A DNA stretch of 64,000 bases from Odobenus rosmarus divergens (lineage: Eukaryota; Chordata; Mammalia; Carnivora; Odobenidae), in contig NW_004450480.1 in assembly GCF_000321225.1 (NCBI RefSeq), positions 669,689 through 733,688 of the forward strand, in the 5' to 3' direction. Positions 1 through 10,949 of the stretch are shown here, piece after piece. The first letter of the stretch is position 1. The number at the start of each line of letters is the position of its first letter. The translations under genes and the position numbers were made by a program. The notes below the pieces were generated by a model, which was not told the origin of the DNA, made no database searches, and saw nothing but the letters and a program-made list of their open reading frames with translations.

Positions 1-1123
1 AGCTTCCCTGGTGTTTGCCCCGGCGATTCGCACTGGAAGAGATGAACCCCCAACTGGAGGACCAAACACAACCTAAGGTGAATCTCCTCCCAAAGCATTC
101 ATTCAACACTCACAGATCAATTGTTAGAGATGAATCTGGGGAACCAAGCATGGCCTGCAGATAGGTTTTATTTGACCCACATTGTCTTGTGCTGTATTAG
201 AAATTGCTCACTCCTGTCACCAGATCAGGCTTGGGTGTAAGTGGTTCTCCTTCTATGTCTACAGAAATTTTGTCTTTTGCCTTTACCCTCACATTTCCTG
301 ACCGTGCTACAAGGCAATCAAGTGAACCCACTGAGCAAACGGTACATACGCTTACTGTCTTTCAGTAAGAACAGAGAGTTGAGTGTTACCTAGCTTGGAG
401 ACACTATGATTTGTACCTGTCAACATTACATTTCAAAATGAAGGTTGTGGCCCTTCCTAAAGGGGAAAGATCCAGCTTTACAAATTACTACAGGAAATAA
501 AAAGTCACTTGGCTCCTGTTCTTATGTAAGAATAAATCTCTCTATTCATTTGAAATCTAAGCAGTAAGCCTTAACCACATTGACAATCTTGGAAAACAGG
601 TTTGGACTTCCTGAAAACCAAAATATACCACAATCCAATTTATTCATGTTAAAGGTCAACTGTCAACTCCCAGTAATGATATTTATTTTTCTTAATAATT
701 TCTTTTATGCTCTGTCCTTCAAATCCCATTTCCTTTTTCAAAGAAGTTGGCTTATGAGTTTTTTATGAAGGGCAAATACATGTATATATTCTAAAATGAT
801 AGGCTAAGGACAACACTTTTTGTTATTCATCATCACCAACAATTACATATGTATTATTATCTTCTGGGTCCATGTGAACTATATGCTATGTTCCAAGAAC
901 TTAGCCTAGCACTCAGTTACCTCTTTGGGTTATAGTTAATTTTGTGGCAATCAAGACCTCACTAGAGTAGAAGCTGCTATTCACTATAACTTCATTTATT
1001 CTTTTAGAAAGTATGTACTGGGTATATGCTGCACACTAGTTATGTAGAAGCAAAAGAGAGAGGAGAGGGGACAGAAGTAAGGGAGAGATTTTATCCATCA
1101 TTCTGTTCACTGAGCTCGTAGTT
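1..1123. other. Intronic sequence without recognised features
   Basis: AT-rich unique-looking sequence. I see no coding potential, and a 62-aa ORF at 580 resembles nothing known to me. Confidence 0.6.
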
Positions 1124-1166
1124 GAGAATAAACGGGAGGAAAAAAAAAAAGAGAATAAACGGGAGG
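1124..1166 (+). repeat. Poly(A)-only insertion with 16-bp TSD
   Basis: GAGAATAAACGGGAGG occurs at 1124-1139 and again at 1151-1166, with only an 11-nt A run between. This is the pattern of a target-primed reverse transcription event that copied only a poly(A) tail. Confidence 0.6.
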
Positions 1167-1398
1167 TTTGAAGTTGTGGCCCTTTAACAAGGCTTTAGTT
1201 CCTGTGTCCTCAAAGCACCAGCATCTCACAACACTGAGATTTTTCTAGCATTTATTACATGCTTGGTAAACACCAGCAAATTACATGTTAGTGCCTAACT
1301 AAAGAAACAGCTCTGTGTTTCAACAGAAGAAAATACTCCCTGTGTTGAATTTATTGAAAGATAAACTCTGCTCTTTGACATGTCATCTTCTCAAGGAA

Positions 1399-1583
1399 TT
1401 TTTTTTCTTTTCTTTTCTTCTTAAGATTTATTAATTTATTTTAGAGAAGGGGGGTGGAGATCTCAAGCAGACTTCCTGCTGAGGGTGGAGCCTGGCACGG
1501 GGCCAGATCCCAGGACCCTGAAATCATGATCTGAGCTGAAATCAAGAGTCGGGCACCCACCCACTGAACCACCCAGGCACCCT
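1399..1583 (-). mobile_element. CAN-SINE (tRNA-derived), minus orientation
   Basis: An A/T tail (TTAAGATTTATTAATTTATT) is followed by the reverse-complemented body and the head CACCCAGGCACCC. Short flanking repeats TCAAGGAA lie at 1391-1398 and 1584-1591. The copy is diverged. Confidence 0.88.
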
Positions 1584-1620
1584 TCAAGGAACTGTCAAGA
1601 GTAATTTTAACTACACAATA

Positions 1621-2056
1621 GTCACCCCCCTCATCCACGGGGGATACACTCCCAGACCCCCAGTAGATATCTGAAACCGTAGATTGTACCAAACCCTACA
1701 TACTATTTTTTCTATATATACATACCCATGATAAAGTTTAATTTGTAAATTAGGCATAGTAAGAGATTAAAAACAATAATAATAAAATAGACAACAAAGT
1801 ACTGTAATAAAACTTATGTGAATGCTGTCTTTCTCTAAAAATACCTTATTGTCCTGTACTCACCATTCTCCATATGACGATATGAGATGAGAAAATGCCC
1901 CCGTGAGGAGATGCAGTAAGGGGAATGATGTAGGTGTTGTGACCTAGTGTTAGGCTACTATGGACCTTCTGACGATCTGTCAGGAGGAGGATCATCTGCT
2001 CCCAGACCACGGGTAACTGAAACCGTGGAAAGTGAACCCGCAGGTAAGGGGGGGAT
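1621..2056. mobile_element. Tigger-like nonautonomous DNA transposon relic
   Basis: The left end (CACCCCCCTCATCCACGGGGG) and right end (ACCGTGGAAAGTGAACCCGC, then TAAGGGGGGGAT) form imperfect inverted repeats of the CCCCTTATCCGCGG type known from Tigger (pogo/Tc1-mariner) elements, with TA at both borders. The interior matches the remembered 'gataaagtttaatttataaattaggca' consensus type. No transposase is left. Confidence 0.75.
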
Positions 2057-2290
2057 TACAATTAGAACCACCCCAGTTATAAGATGTGATAAGATGTTCT
2101 TCATCTGGATGTGGGGGTTGAATAAATAGTACCAAAGATCAATCATGGGCCAGTATCCTAAATAACAAGTATTCACTCACTAAGACCTTTCTGGGGTACT
2201 GATCAATTTCTGGGAAGCAACTAAAATGTGCATTAATAGGGTTAATAGGTTAGGGTTCATTTTAAGCAGAGTTTACACTACTTTAAAAGG

Positions 2291-2637
2291 AGTATACTTG
2301 AACAGGTGGAGCCCAAGGGATTTGGGGGCAGTGCACCTATTCTGAATAATACTGTAATGACATACGTAACATTACGTATTTGTCAAAATTTATAAACTTG
2401 TACAACACGGACTGAATCCTAACTTAACTACGGACTTTGGTTAATAATGATGTAATAATACTAATTCAATTGTAACAAATGTACCCTACTAATGCAAGAT
2501 GTTAATAGTAGGGGAAACTGTCAGGCATGGGACATGGAAGGGGAAAGAAAGAGAGGGTAGATGGGAACTCTCTGTACTTTCCGCTCAAATTTTCTGGAAA
2601 CCTAAAACTGCTCTAAAATAATAAAGTATATTAATTC
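2291..2637 (+). mobile_element. L1 3' end (old, L1M-type)
   Basis: It contains the typical L1 3' UTR motifs: CTATGGACTTTGG-like, TTGTAACAAATGTACC, GGGAACTCTCTGTACTTTC and CCTAAAACTGCTCTAAAA, and ends in an AATAAAGT signal. Confidence 0.75.
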
Positions 2638-2735
2638 AGAAAAGATAGAAAAAGAAAGAAATGCACTTTAGATTAGTGGCTTTTAACCTGGGCAGCTTTT
2701 CTCCTAAGGGGGCATTTAGCAATGTCTTAAGACAT

Positions 2736-2959
2736 TTTTTTAAAAGATTTTATTTATTTATTTATTTATTTATTTGAGCAAGAGAGAGAGAGAGAGCAAG
2801 TGAGAGAAAGAGCATAAGTGGGGGAGAGGGGCAAATGTAGAGGGAGAAGCAGACTCCCCACTGAGTAGGCAGCCCTATGCGGGGCTCAATCCCAGGACCC
2901 CGGGATCATGACCTGAGCCGAAGACAGATGCTTAACCGACTAAGCCACCCAGGTGCCCC
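2736..2959 (-). mobile_element. CAN-SINE inside MER20, minus
   Basis: A full-length copy with a TTTA repeat tail, a GA-rich stretch and the reverse head GCCACCCAGGTGCCCC. It is followed by TTAAAACATTT, a one-mismatch copy of the target TTAAGACATTT on its left. Confidence 0.92.
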
Positions 2960-2978
2960 ATTAAAACATTTAAAGACT

Positions 2979-3093
2979 TTTTTAAAGATTTATTTATTTT
3001 TTTTAAGTAACCTCTACAGCCAGTGTGGGGCTCGAACTTACAACCCTGAGATCAAGAGTTGCATGCTCCACTGACTGAGCCAGCAGGGCGCCC
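2979..3093 (-). mobile_element. Short CAN-SINE subtype inside MER20, minus
   Basis: About 115 bp. It has a TTTAAAGATTTATTTATTTT tail, then AAGTAACCTCTAC, GTGGGGCTCGAACTTACAACC and GACTGAGCCAGCAGGGCGCCCC. This subtype lacks the CT-rich stretch. It is followed by CTTAAGACAT (3094-3103), identical to the target at 2726-2735. Confidence 0.88.
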
Positions 3094-3438
3094 CTTAAGA
3101 CATGTTTCATAGTCACAGTTGAAGAGAGGTGTCACTGGCATCTGCTGAGGAGAGGCCAGGATGCTGTTGTACATCCTACAATACACAGGACAGAGCCCCA
3201 ACAACAAAGAATTATCCTGCCCAAAATGTTAGCAATGTTGTTTTGAGAAACCCTGACTTGAATTATTATAAAATTTTTGATAATTCAACCCTAAAACTTC
3301 TAATTGTATCTTTTAGACCTAAAGAATTTCTCTCGTTTGCTCTTAGACTATAGATATCAGAACACAAATACAGCTTAGATACAAATGCCTATCAGGAGCC
3401 AAGTGAGACAGGCATTAGACATTCAACTATCTAAGCTA

Positions 3439-3823
3439 GTGGATGGGGTGGCTGGGTGATAGACATTGGGGAGGGCATGTGCTATGGTGAGTGCTGTGAA
3501 TTGTGCAAGACTGTTGAATCACAGATCTGTACCTCTGAAACAAATAATGCAATATATGTTAAAAAAAAAAAGATAGCAGGAGGGGAAGAATGAAGGGGGG
3601 GAAATCGGAGGGGGAGACAAACCATGAGAGATGATGGACTCTGAAAAACAAACTGAGGGTTCTGGGGGGGGGATGGGTTAGCCTGGTGATGGGTATTAAA
3701 GAGGGCATGTTCTGCATGGAGCACTGGGTGTTATGCACAAACAATGAATCATGGAACACTACATCAAAAACTAATGATGTATGGTGATTAACATAACAAT
3801 AAAAAATTTAAAGAAAAAAAAAC
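3439..3823 (+). mobile_element. Carnivoran L1 3' end with two adjacent 3' modules
   Basis: The first module (to about 3570) has GGGGAGGGCATGTGCTATGG and GTACCTCTGAAACAAATAATG before an A run. The second has GAGCACTGGGTGTTATGCAC, AATGAATCATGGAACACTAC and GGTGATTAACATAACAATAA. I recall both together as a usual carnivoran L1 3' end, so a single insertion is likely. Confidence 0.8.
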
Positions 3824-3860
3824 CAGGCAAGTCAGAGTCAGCATTAGAAACAAGAACACC

Positions 3861-4001
3861 AGGAGGCTGGGTGGCTCAGTTGGTTAACATCCTGCCTTTG
3901 GCTCAAGTCAGAGAGTTGTGCGCGTGCACGCATGCACTCTCTCTCCCTCTCTCTCAAGCGAATAAGTAAAATCGTAAAAAAAAAAAAGAAGAAGAAGAAG
4001 A
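3861..4001 (+). mobile_element. CAN-SINE, internally deleted, plus
   Basis: The head (AGGCTGGGTGGCTCAGTTGGTTAA) runs to GGCTCAAGTCA. It then jumps to the alternating GTGCGCGTGCACGC/CT-rich part and the AAGTAAAATCGT tail, so about 60 bp of the middle is missing. A GAA-repeat tail follows. Confidence 0.85.
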
Positions 4002-5144
4002 AACACAATGAGGAATGGTGGGGACTACGAAGAAAAGAAAACATCGTCCATTTGAAGTATTACTTAGGATACAGACTTGACTTGACCATATGTGACAGAG
4101 ATCAACATTTTAATTAATTTCTCTTTATCTAAAGTCAGACCTAGAAGGGCATGAATATTCAGGGACCCAAACTCTTCTCTTGTTGCTTCATCATCGCTGG
4201 GGTGTTGCTATCCTTCACATGGTCCCAGACAGCCCCATCACTGAGTCCACATTTCAGCCATCAGGCAGGGGAACAACAATGAGGGAGGACAAACCCATTA
4301 TTTAGGGGCAGAACATGAAATCTGCTCACTTTCCCTAAGTCTCTTGGCCAGAACAATCATATGGCTATCCCTAATTCACAGGACAATGCAATATGTAGTC
4401 TTTATTTGGGGCAGCACATGTCTAGCTAAAAATTCTAATGATACAGAAAAAAGAGATTGGATACAGGGGAAAACACAATCTGACTCCAATGCTGATAGGG
4501 AGCCACCACTTAGATCCATGTAATTTCTGCCATGTGGGTATATGGATCCCCTGTTGCCTAGTGATTACATTTTTGCCCAACAATTAAGGCAAAAATCTCA
4601 GAGTTTTATGTAAGATATCGAAATTTTAAAATACTGCCTCCACCAAGAAACAAAAAACAAAAATAAAAACTAAAACACTGTGCAGGCCATATAAAACATA
4701 CTGTGGACCATCACTATCGCTTTGCAATTTGTGACATAAGCTATTAGTTTCGAATGGATAGGGAGATGCTTTCTCAGTTCCTCAATTTGGTTTCCAGTTT
4801 TAAAAAATGTATTAACAGTGCAAATTGTCAGTAGTTGAAAAATAAAAGAGATGCATAAGTGATTTTTGACAAATGTGGAATCTGGACCACATCCCAAATG
4901 ATTATATTCTTAGGAAAGAACAAAGCCTTATTTTTTTATATTAGAAAAGGTTCCTATCGTCCCTCCACATTTAGTCATTTGTGCTGTTGCAGAAACATCC
5001 TTTCCTTGTGAATATATAACATCACTTTCCTGTAAGAACCCATTTAATAGCCCATTTCTAACAAGTCACCACAGATACTGAGATAACTGAGCTGTGAACA
5101 TTAGCTATCAACATTAAAAAAGAGTCCCAGAAGGACCCAAAGAT
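4002..5144. other. Intronic sequence without recognised features
   Basis: Unique-looking, AT-rich. I see no repeat or exon. Confidence 0.55.
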
Positions 5145-5517
5145 GGCTGAGACAGGCAACCTAGCAGAAAAATGGGTTAAACCTTTCAACAGTGCACAGA
5201 AGTAAAAATCCTGTGGCCAACAGACAGAATCAAGTGTTCAGCTTCATACGTATGCAGGAAAAAACACAAATTAAACCCTCAATGAATCACCACTACGTAC
5301 CAGGCTGTCAAACTTAAAACTCTGGCAATATCTAGTCTACATGAAGGTGTAGGGCAATAGAAACTCCCATCTATTGCTAGTGGGAATGTTAATTGGTATG
5401 ATCACTTTGGAAATTTGCATACCCTATACACAGTGATCCTTTCTTAGGTATATCCCTAGAGAAACTTAGGCAAAAAAATAAGCTTTATAGCAACATTGTT
5501 CACAAGAAGACAAATAA

Positions 5518-5696
5518 GGCGGGTGGGGGGGGTGGAGAGCTAAATGGTTGATGGGTATTAAGGAGGGCACTGGTGATGAGCACTGGGTGTTGTACGTATG
5601 TGATGAATCACTAAATTCTCCTCCTAAAACCAGTATTACACTATATGTAAACCAACTAGAATTTAAATAAAAACTTGAAACAAACAACTAAAACCC
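5518..5696 (+). mobile_element. Younger L1 3' fragment within the old L1
   Basis: It carries GATGAGCACTGGGTGTTGTA, GATGAATCACTAAATTCT and AACTAGAATTTAAATAAAAA. A perfect 14-bp TSD, AAGAAGACAAATAA, lies at 5504-5517 and 5697-5710. Confidence 0.92.
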
Positions 5697-5897
5697 AAGA
5701 AGACAAATAAAGGCAACAGGCCAAATATCTCATAACAATAGGAATGATAGAATTGTAGTGTATTCAGACAATGGAATACCATACAGCAAAGACACTAGAG
5801 CTTCACACAACATGATGAAACTCACAAATAGTAAGCAAAGAAGCAAGACTCAAATTAATATATACATCACAATCCCATGTTCTACAATAAGCAAAAT

Positions 5898-6050
5898 AGG
5901 GGCACCTAGGTGGCTCAGTTGGTTTAGCTTCTGCCTTCGGCTGGGGTCATGATCTCGGGGTCCTGGGACTGAGCCCCATGTTGGGCTCCCTACTTAGACT
6001 CCCTCCAACTCGTGCTCTCTCTCTCTCAAATAAAATCTTAAAAAAAATAA
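5898..6050 (+). mobile_element. CAN-SINE, plus
   Basis: Head GGGGCACCTAGGTGGCTCAG and tail CAAATAAAATCTTAAAAAA. A perfect 12-bp TSD, AATAAGCAAAAT, lies at 5886-5897 and 6051-6062. The copy is internally shortened. Confidence 0.95.
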
Positions 6051-6320
6051 AATAAGCAAAATGAAACTAGAGATTCATATTTAGGTGATAAAAGTAGAAA
6101 GCAGAACAAGAAAATATGTACCATAGAGTCAGAGCACCTCTGAGGAAAGAGGATTTTATTGAAATGGGGAGGGGCATGGTACACAATGGGGGGATGGGGT
6201 GGGGTCCTGGCAACATTCCTCCCTGGGTGTGGTTATGTAGCTGCGCATTCTCTGATTTGTTCTTTAAACCAAACATACATGTTTTATGCTTTCTTCTGCG
6301 TGATATAATTCACATCAAAA

Positions 6321-7750
6321 ACTACATCCAATGTGGCTAGCGGGTGGGAGTAAGGTGCTGTAGCGCAGCCCGCTCCCTGCCCTTTAGAGGAGAAGAGCTG
6401 CAGCGCTGACTAAAGCAAGAGGTCTAACTGATGAACCACAAAGTAAATCCACCAGGGTGTTAGAAACACTGGCACATTATTCTAAGGTTAATCCTGATCA
6501 TTTTCAGAGTTCGGGACCAAGAAAGATTTCATGTCTGAGCGGACTGACAGTAGCTGAGTGCTGATTTGTTCACCCTCTGAAGAACCCAGCCCGGGGAATT
6601 TGCCTGGGAGCTGGAGGCCACGTGGATCCACTGAGCTTGCAGGGGCAGCCAGGTCTGGCTTCAGCATAGCCGGCCCCTCCGGGCTGGCAGGCTGGCAGGC
6701 AGGTAGAATCCAGAGGGAAGGCTCAAAAGCAGCTGGGAGGTGAGCAGCCCTGGATGAAGAGGTCTCTGCCCCAGCACTAAATGCGCTCACCCTGACTGGG
6801 CGTTCTTGACCTTACTGGCAATGGAAGTGTTATTTTAAAAGATGCACTTGACCAGAATTGCCAAGAGGGACTGATTTCTCCAGGTCCTGGCCAGAGAGAA
6901 TACCCATAAATCTACAAGACTTGTGACTTCTCAGTAACTAAACCAGGAATTACTTTTCTTCATCGTCTCGGCAGGAATTCAGATGTCACACTGAGGAACA
7001 TGCTCGTGTTTCCTCTAATGATCTAGGCAGAACGCCTCCATTAGGTATTCCAGATTCCTATTCTGACGGCTTTCTAGAAGGAAGCAGCCCATGGCCCACC
7101 ATTTCGCCCCTGTAACTACATTTCAGGTGATGATTCCCTTTGGCATGCTCAAGCCCCCTTTCTTGGGCTGTTGTTCTTCTTCACTGACCTCAAAAGCCCT
7201 GGAGGAATGTGCCAACCTCACTCATTTTTTGAGAAAGCCACATGGTTGGCAAAACCGAGGCCACCCTTTGTGTGTGTGGGAGCACTTGTGTGGAAACAGC
7301 CATCCCCAGCAAATGTGTGCACCTGTTTGTGGCTAATTGGGAACATGCTCACAGCGACAACCAGCCACCTGCCATTCTGAGGCTGGAGCGCAGGCAATTA
7401 GCAAACGGTGGATGCCAGTGTTTTCCAGAGCAGACCAATCGCTGAGGTCCCTTGACGACGGTAGCTGTGTATGCCTGGTGTGGGGGCATCTCTAGGTTTC
7501 TAGGACATTTTGAAAAAAAAAAGCACCCAACCCCCAAACTTCCCTTTTCCTTTTGAGGCTGAAGCTCTTTCTTACCTGAAACCCAAAGCAAAAGTGCCTA
7601 AAAAGCTCATGTTTAATATAATGACCCAAAGGAAATCTTTGCAGCAACTTTACTACACAAAGAAATAAACTAAGCTATTTAAAAAGTACCTTAAGACTGG
7701 AGTCTGTTTACCCATATATAATTCAAAACCTGTATTTCATAAAAACCAGC
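6321..7750. other. Intronic sequence, moderately GC-rich at 6350-6790
   Basis: No repeat recognised. ORFs of about 100 aa at 6488-6790 (minus) and 61-81 aa elsewhere show no family resemblance. The GC content is too modest for a clear CpG island. Confidence 0.5.
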
Positions 7751-7875
7751 CAGGGGCACCTGGCTGGTTTAGTTGACAGAACATGCAACTCTTGATCTTG
7801 GGGTCATGAGTTTGAGCCCCATTATGGGCATAGAAATTACTTAAAAATAATAAATAAATAAATTTATTTTACTTA
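7751..7875 (+). mobile_element. Short CAN-SINE subtype, plus
   Basis: Head AGGGGCACCTGGCTGGTTTA, then GCAACTCTTGATCTTGGGGT, GAGTTTGAGCCCC and AAATTACTTAAAAATAATAA with an AAAT-rich tail. It is the same subtype as at 2979-3093. Confidence 0.85.
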
Positions 7876-8727
7876 TTTATTTATTAATGAAACACCTATG
7901 GGTAGATACAATATATTGCTTAAAAAATGTATATGCAAATGTAAAAATGCTATAGTTAATGCCTATTTGAACACTCAAGATAAAGTCTACCACAGCCTAA
8001 ATATCATCAGAAATTAAGTAAAGGGGAGAAAAAAGAAACGAAATAAAAGGGTATGAGAAGGGACATCCGGGGGACTTGGGCAAGTTGTCACAGCTGGGAG
8101 CTCTATCTACTGCTGTGCTCCATGCAAACTAAAGATTTGCAGTCATTAGGAATTGTGCTAATTAGAAACATTTGCCAGTCTCCCGGCATTGCTCTGTGGA
8201 GACCCTGGTGATAAGCCCCTTCCTTATCTAAGCTTGCTCGAGACCGTGCACTTCACTGAAGGACTGGGACATGGTAATGATCATACCAGTTACAGAAAGT
8301 GCATTTCATGTCTGTTAAATGGTGTAGTAGGTGCCAACTCACCTACTAAAACATTCGAGCTGGATCCATTGTTTAAGGATGACAGCTTGCTTAACCATGT
8401 CATTATTAAAAGGATCTTGGTTACTGTGTATAAACACGGATTTCTTTGACCAATCTACTGGACTGATTAACATTCAGTGATTAGCAGTTTAAAGTACGTT
8501 ACCAGTTTACTTGGAGTGGTTTTTCGCTGATGCCTTCAAATCACGCTGTTTGAATTTTTTAAAAAAAATCACGTTTCTCTCAGTTATCTGGGAACCTGGC
8601 TCTCTATGACGAGTCTAGTTTATTAGCTCCTTGATTTAATAACTAGGGAGTTCTAACAGTAAATTTCTTTCTACTAATTCCTAGGTAAGGGGATATTAAA
8701 GGTGACAAGCGTAAAGTTACTACATCA
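7876..8727. other. Intronic sequence without recognised features
   Basis: Unique-looking. An 86-aa ORF at 8189-8449 (plus) has no recognisable homology and no splice or promoter context. Confidence 0.5.
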
Positions 8728-8870
8728 CAGTCCCCGGACCAGCAAAATCAGTATTATCTCAGAACCTGTTAGAAATGCAAATTAGTGGGGCCTACTCCAG
8801 ACCTACTGCATCAGAAGGGCTCAAAGCGGGGACCCAGCAATCTGTCTCACAAATGACTTGAGAAGCACTG
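8728..8870 (-). mobile_element. MER5A (hAT-Charlie relic)
   Basis: It reads ACAGTCCCCGGACCAGCA, GTTAGAAATGCAAATTA, CCAGACCTACTGCATCAGAA and GAGAAGCACTG, the reverse complement of the MER5A consensus as I recall it. It is slightly shorter than 189 bp. Confidence 0.82.
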
Positions 8871-9089
8871 CAACAGAATAACAGAATCCACAGATCATAA
8901 AACACAAGGAGATTTTCGAAAAAGAGACAGTAATCACCATTTAAAATAGAAAAGAAGGTCCCGGAGGCGGAGGACAGTCTAAGAGGTTAGTTTCAGGAGA
9001 CTAGGGGGCTGACCCAGCAGTGATGCCAAGTGAGCACGTCATTCAGTCCCCAAAAAGAAATGCTTTGAATTTCTCACACTCACTGGGCA

Positions 9090-9275
9090 TTATTAGGTGG
9101 CAGAGTTTGGGAGAAAGGCTCTCTCTACAGGTGTATTATGCCATTATCACCAGATCCCCCATTTCACAGATGTGAAAACTGAAATTTAAGAGTGATTAAT
9201 TTAAACTCACATAGTAAGAAAGTAGAGATGTGACTCCAAACCTGTGCTTTACCCACTTTGCCTAACTCCTCCAGG
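9090..9275 (+). repeat. MIR SINE relic
   Basis: It has CCATTTCACAGATGTGAAAACTG, then ACTCACATAGTAAGAAAG and TGTGACTCCAAACCTGTGCT, the core and 3' part of a MIR. Confidence 0.7.
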
Positions 9276-9443
9276 TTCTGACCAGAAGGGGAAGGTGGGG
9301 TTGGGGGAAGACTCGTCAGTTTAACTTGGGGCTTCAGAATTCATAAATATGGTGGCCACTGACTGGTTCTAGGACAGTGGTAGCTTCTTGGGTGAGGACA
9401 GGTAGCTTTTTTAAAACTAGATTAATCTGGATTAGGCAAAACC

Positions 9444-9523
9444 TGAATTAAGCCGCATAAGAGATCTGAACACAGATAACAAAACTGAATATGTGTTACC
9501 ACTCAGTGTTTCTTGAACCAAAC
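9444..9523 (+). repeat. Unclassified dispersed repeat, copy 1
   Basis: The stretch ending GAACACAGATAACAAAACTG and CAGTGTTTCTTGAACCAAAC recurs with few differences at 12443-12527. I could not assign a family. Confidence 0.55.
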
Positions 9524-10019
9524 CAACTACAGTCTATGGTTGTCCCCTAATAGCAAAGATATCAAATTTCATCAAAAAGATTTTTTTTCAAAGAGCTACA
9601 AAATCAGACCCCAGTCATTTTCAGCAGAATTTTAAAACAGGGCATCCAAACTCACCTGATCCTCACTTCAGGCGAGAAGCCTGACACCTCAACAAGGCTC
9701 CTTAAACCACACAAAGTATCCCTCATGCCCCATTTTTTTATACTGACAATATTTCACAGTAAGCTCTCCACTCCTGATGAGTTATCTCTGTTGCAGGAGC
9801 CCAAGTCCTGGGAGGAGATGAGGAAGTAAGACCCACGTTGTTACTTTCATTGCCGATTGTATGCAAAGGCAGAAAGCTAGCGCTCCCATTCATTTAATGT
9901 AGTCCAATGCCACTACCGATAATGGCAAACAATCAGTATAGAAAAAGTGCTTACAGACCCGAGGTAATCTCCTAGTAGCTAAAATGAAGTGCCCTCCTTG
10001 CCTCCCACCCCTCCAGACC

Positions 10020-10350
10020 GAAAGACAGCCAGCCGGTTGGGAGAGCTGAATTCCTTTGGTCCAAACCCTCAGTCCCTGGAGGGGAAACCGGCCCGCCCGC
10101 CGAGGTTTGAAGACTTACCAAAGGCTCTGCAGTGAGGTGGCGCTAGGTCTAGAACACCAGCAGCGGGTTGGCTGGTTCCCCGGGACTCCAGGTCGGAGCA
10201 GCAGAAGGGGGAGAAGGGGAGGAGGAGCCGGAGGGAACTGGAAGGCAGGAGTGGAAGCGGGGAGGGGCCGTGGAAGGCAGGAGTGTTAGCGGGGAGGGGC
10301 CGTGGAAGGCAGGAGTGGAAGCGAGGAGGGGCCGGCAGCACTCCCCTCCC
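10020..10350. promoter_or_regulatory. Small GC/CpG-rich block, possible promoter
   Basis: By eye, about 16 CpGs lie in some 330 bp (GGCCCGCCCGCC, CCCCGGG, repeated GCGGGGAGGGGCCG), whereas the flanks are CpG-poor. GC-box-like GGGGAGGGGC motifs repeat. On the minus strand a consensus donor, TTTG|GTAAGT (exon end 10119), lies at its downstream edge, so it could be a noncoding alternative first exon in FRMD4B sense. It has no TATA box that I can place, and no transcript evidence can be seen from sequence. Confidence 0.4.
10241..10334. repeat. 32-bp GC-rich minisatellite, about 2.9 copies
   Basis: Units start at 10241, 10273 and 10305 with GAAGGCAGGAGTG and end GGGGCCG. They differ at two to three positions. 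The array makes up much of the CpG-rich block. Confidence 0.9.
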
Positions 10351-10659
10351 AAGTCACAAGGTCTTTCCATTCTTGGAGTTTCCTCCCCGCCCCATTTAAA
10401 CGTTTTGGGATCACACCTCCAGCCAAATCCCTGGAGGATTACATAAACCAATCTTCTGGCCTCCTGCAGAAGCTCCGGAGCCCCCACTGCTTCCGGGAAA
10501 AGGGGTGCCCCCCTCCCACATCTTGAGAAAATGAAGCTCTTTCACTGGGGTTCAAGGTGTGAACATGCATTTCCAGGCTGCCTCTGATCTCCAGCTCCCT
10601 CAGACCCCTCAGCTCCTTAGCAGAACAATAAAAGAACCTGGCCTGAAAGGGGACTGTCC

Positions 10660-10835
10660 TGAGTGTGTGAAGCACTCGGCATTTTACTTATAGGAACTCA
10701 CTCAATCCTCATAGCGAACCTAGAGGTAGGCACTATTTCCAATTTATATGCTTTAGAAGAGTCACCTACCTGCCCCCATCCGCCAGAGCTCGTCCATGGG
10801 CAGCCAGGACCTGGATACGGGCTACCACAAAGCTT
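10660..10835 (+). repeat. MIR relic
   Basis: AAGCACTCGGCATTTTACTTA, CAATCCTCATAGCGAACCTA and GAGGTAGGCACTATTTCCAA match the MIR 5'/core order. Confidence 0.72.
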
Positions 10836-10949
10836 CCACTTAGAAACAAATCAACAGACCAACCAACCAGCTGGCTCTGGACCCGTGATGTGCAGTAATA
10901 AGGTTTGGACCGAGAACTGAATTCAGTCCCAAGTTTCTGGGTTGGTAGG

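Larger units (their letters stand above)
2674..3255 (+). mobile_element. MER20 (hAT-type) split by two SINEs
   Basis: The left part (2674-2735: AACCTGGGCAG...GGGGGCATTTAGCAATGTCTTAAGACAT) and right part (3094-3255: TGGCATCTGCTGAGGAGAGGCCAGGATGC... to GAGAAACCCTG) join to the 219-bp MER20 consensus as I recall it. Two SINEs sit in the gap. Confidence 0.8.
5145..6320 (+). mobile_element. Old L1 (ORF2 end and 3' part), interrupted twice
   Basis: Diverged L1 text is readable on both sides of two younger insertions: TAGTGGGAATGTTAATTGGTA, GTTCACAAGAAGACAAATAA, CAATGGAATACCATACAGCA and ATGATGAAACTCACAAATAG. No ORF survives. Confidence 0.75.

Noticed and set aside
10069..10341. 90-aa proline-rich ORF in the CpG block as an alternative FRMD4B N-terminus
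   Set aside because: It reaches the candidate donor in phase 1, whereas the next exon requires phase 2. The composition follows the minisatellite.
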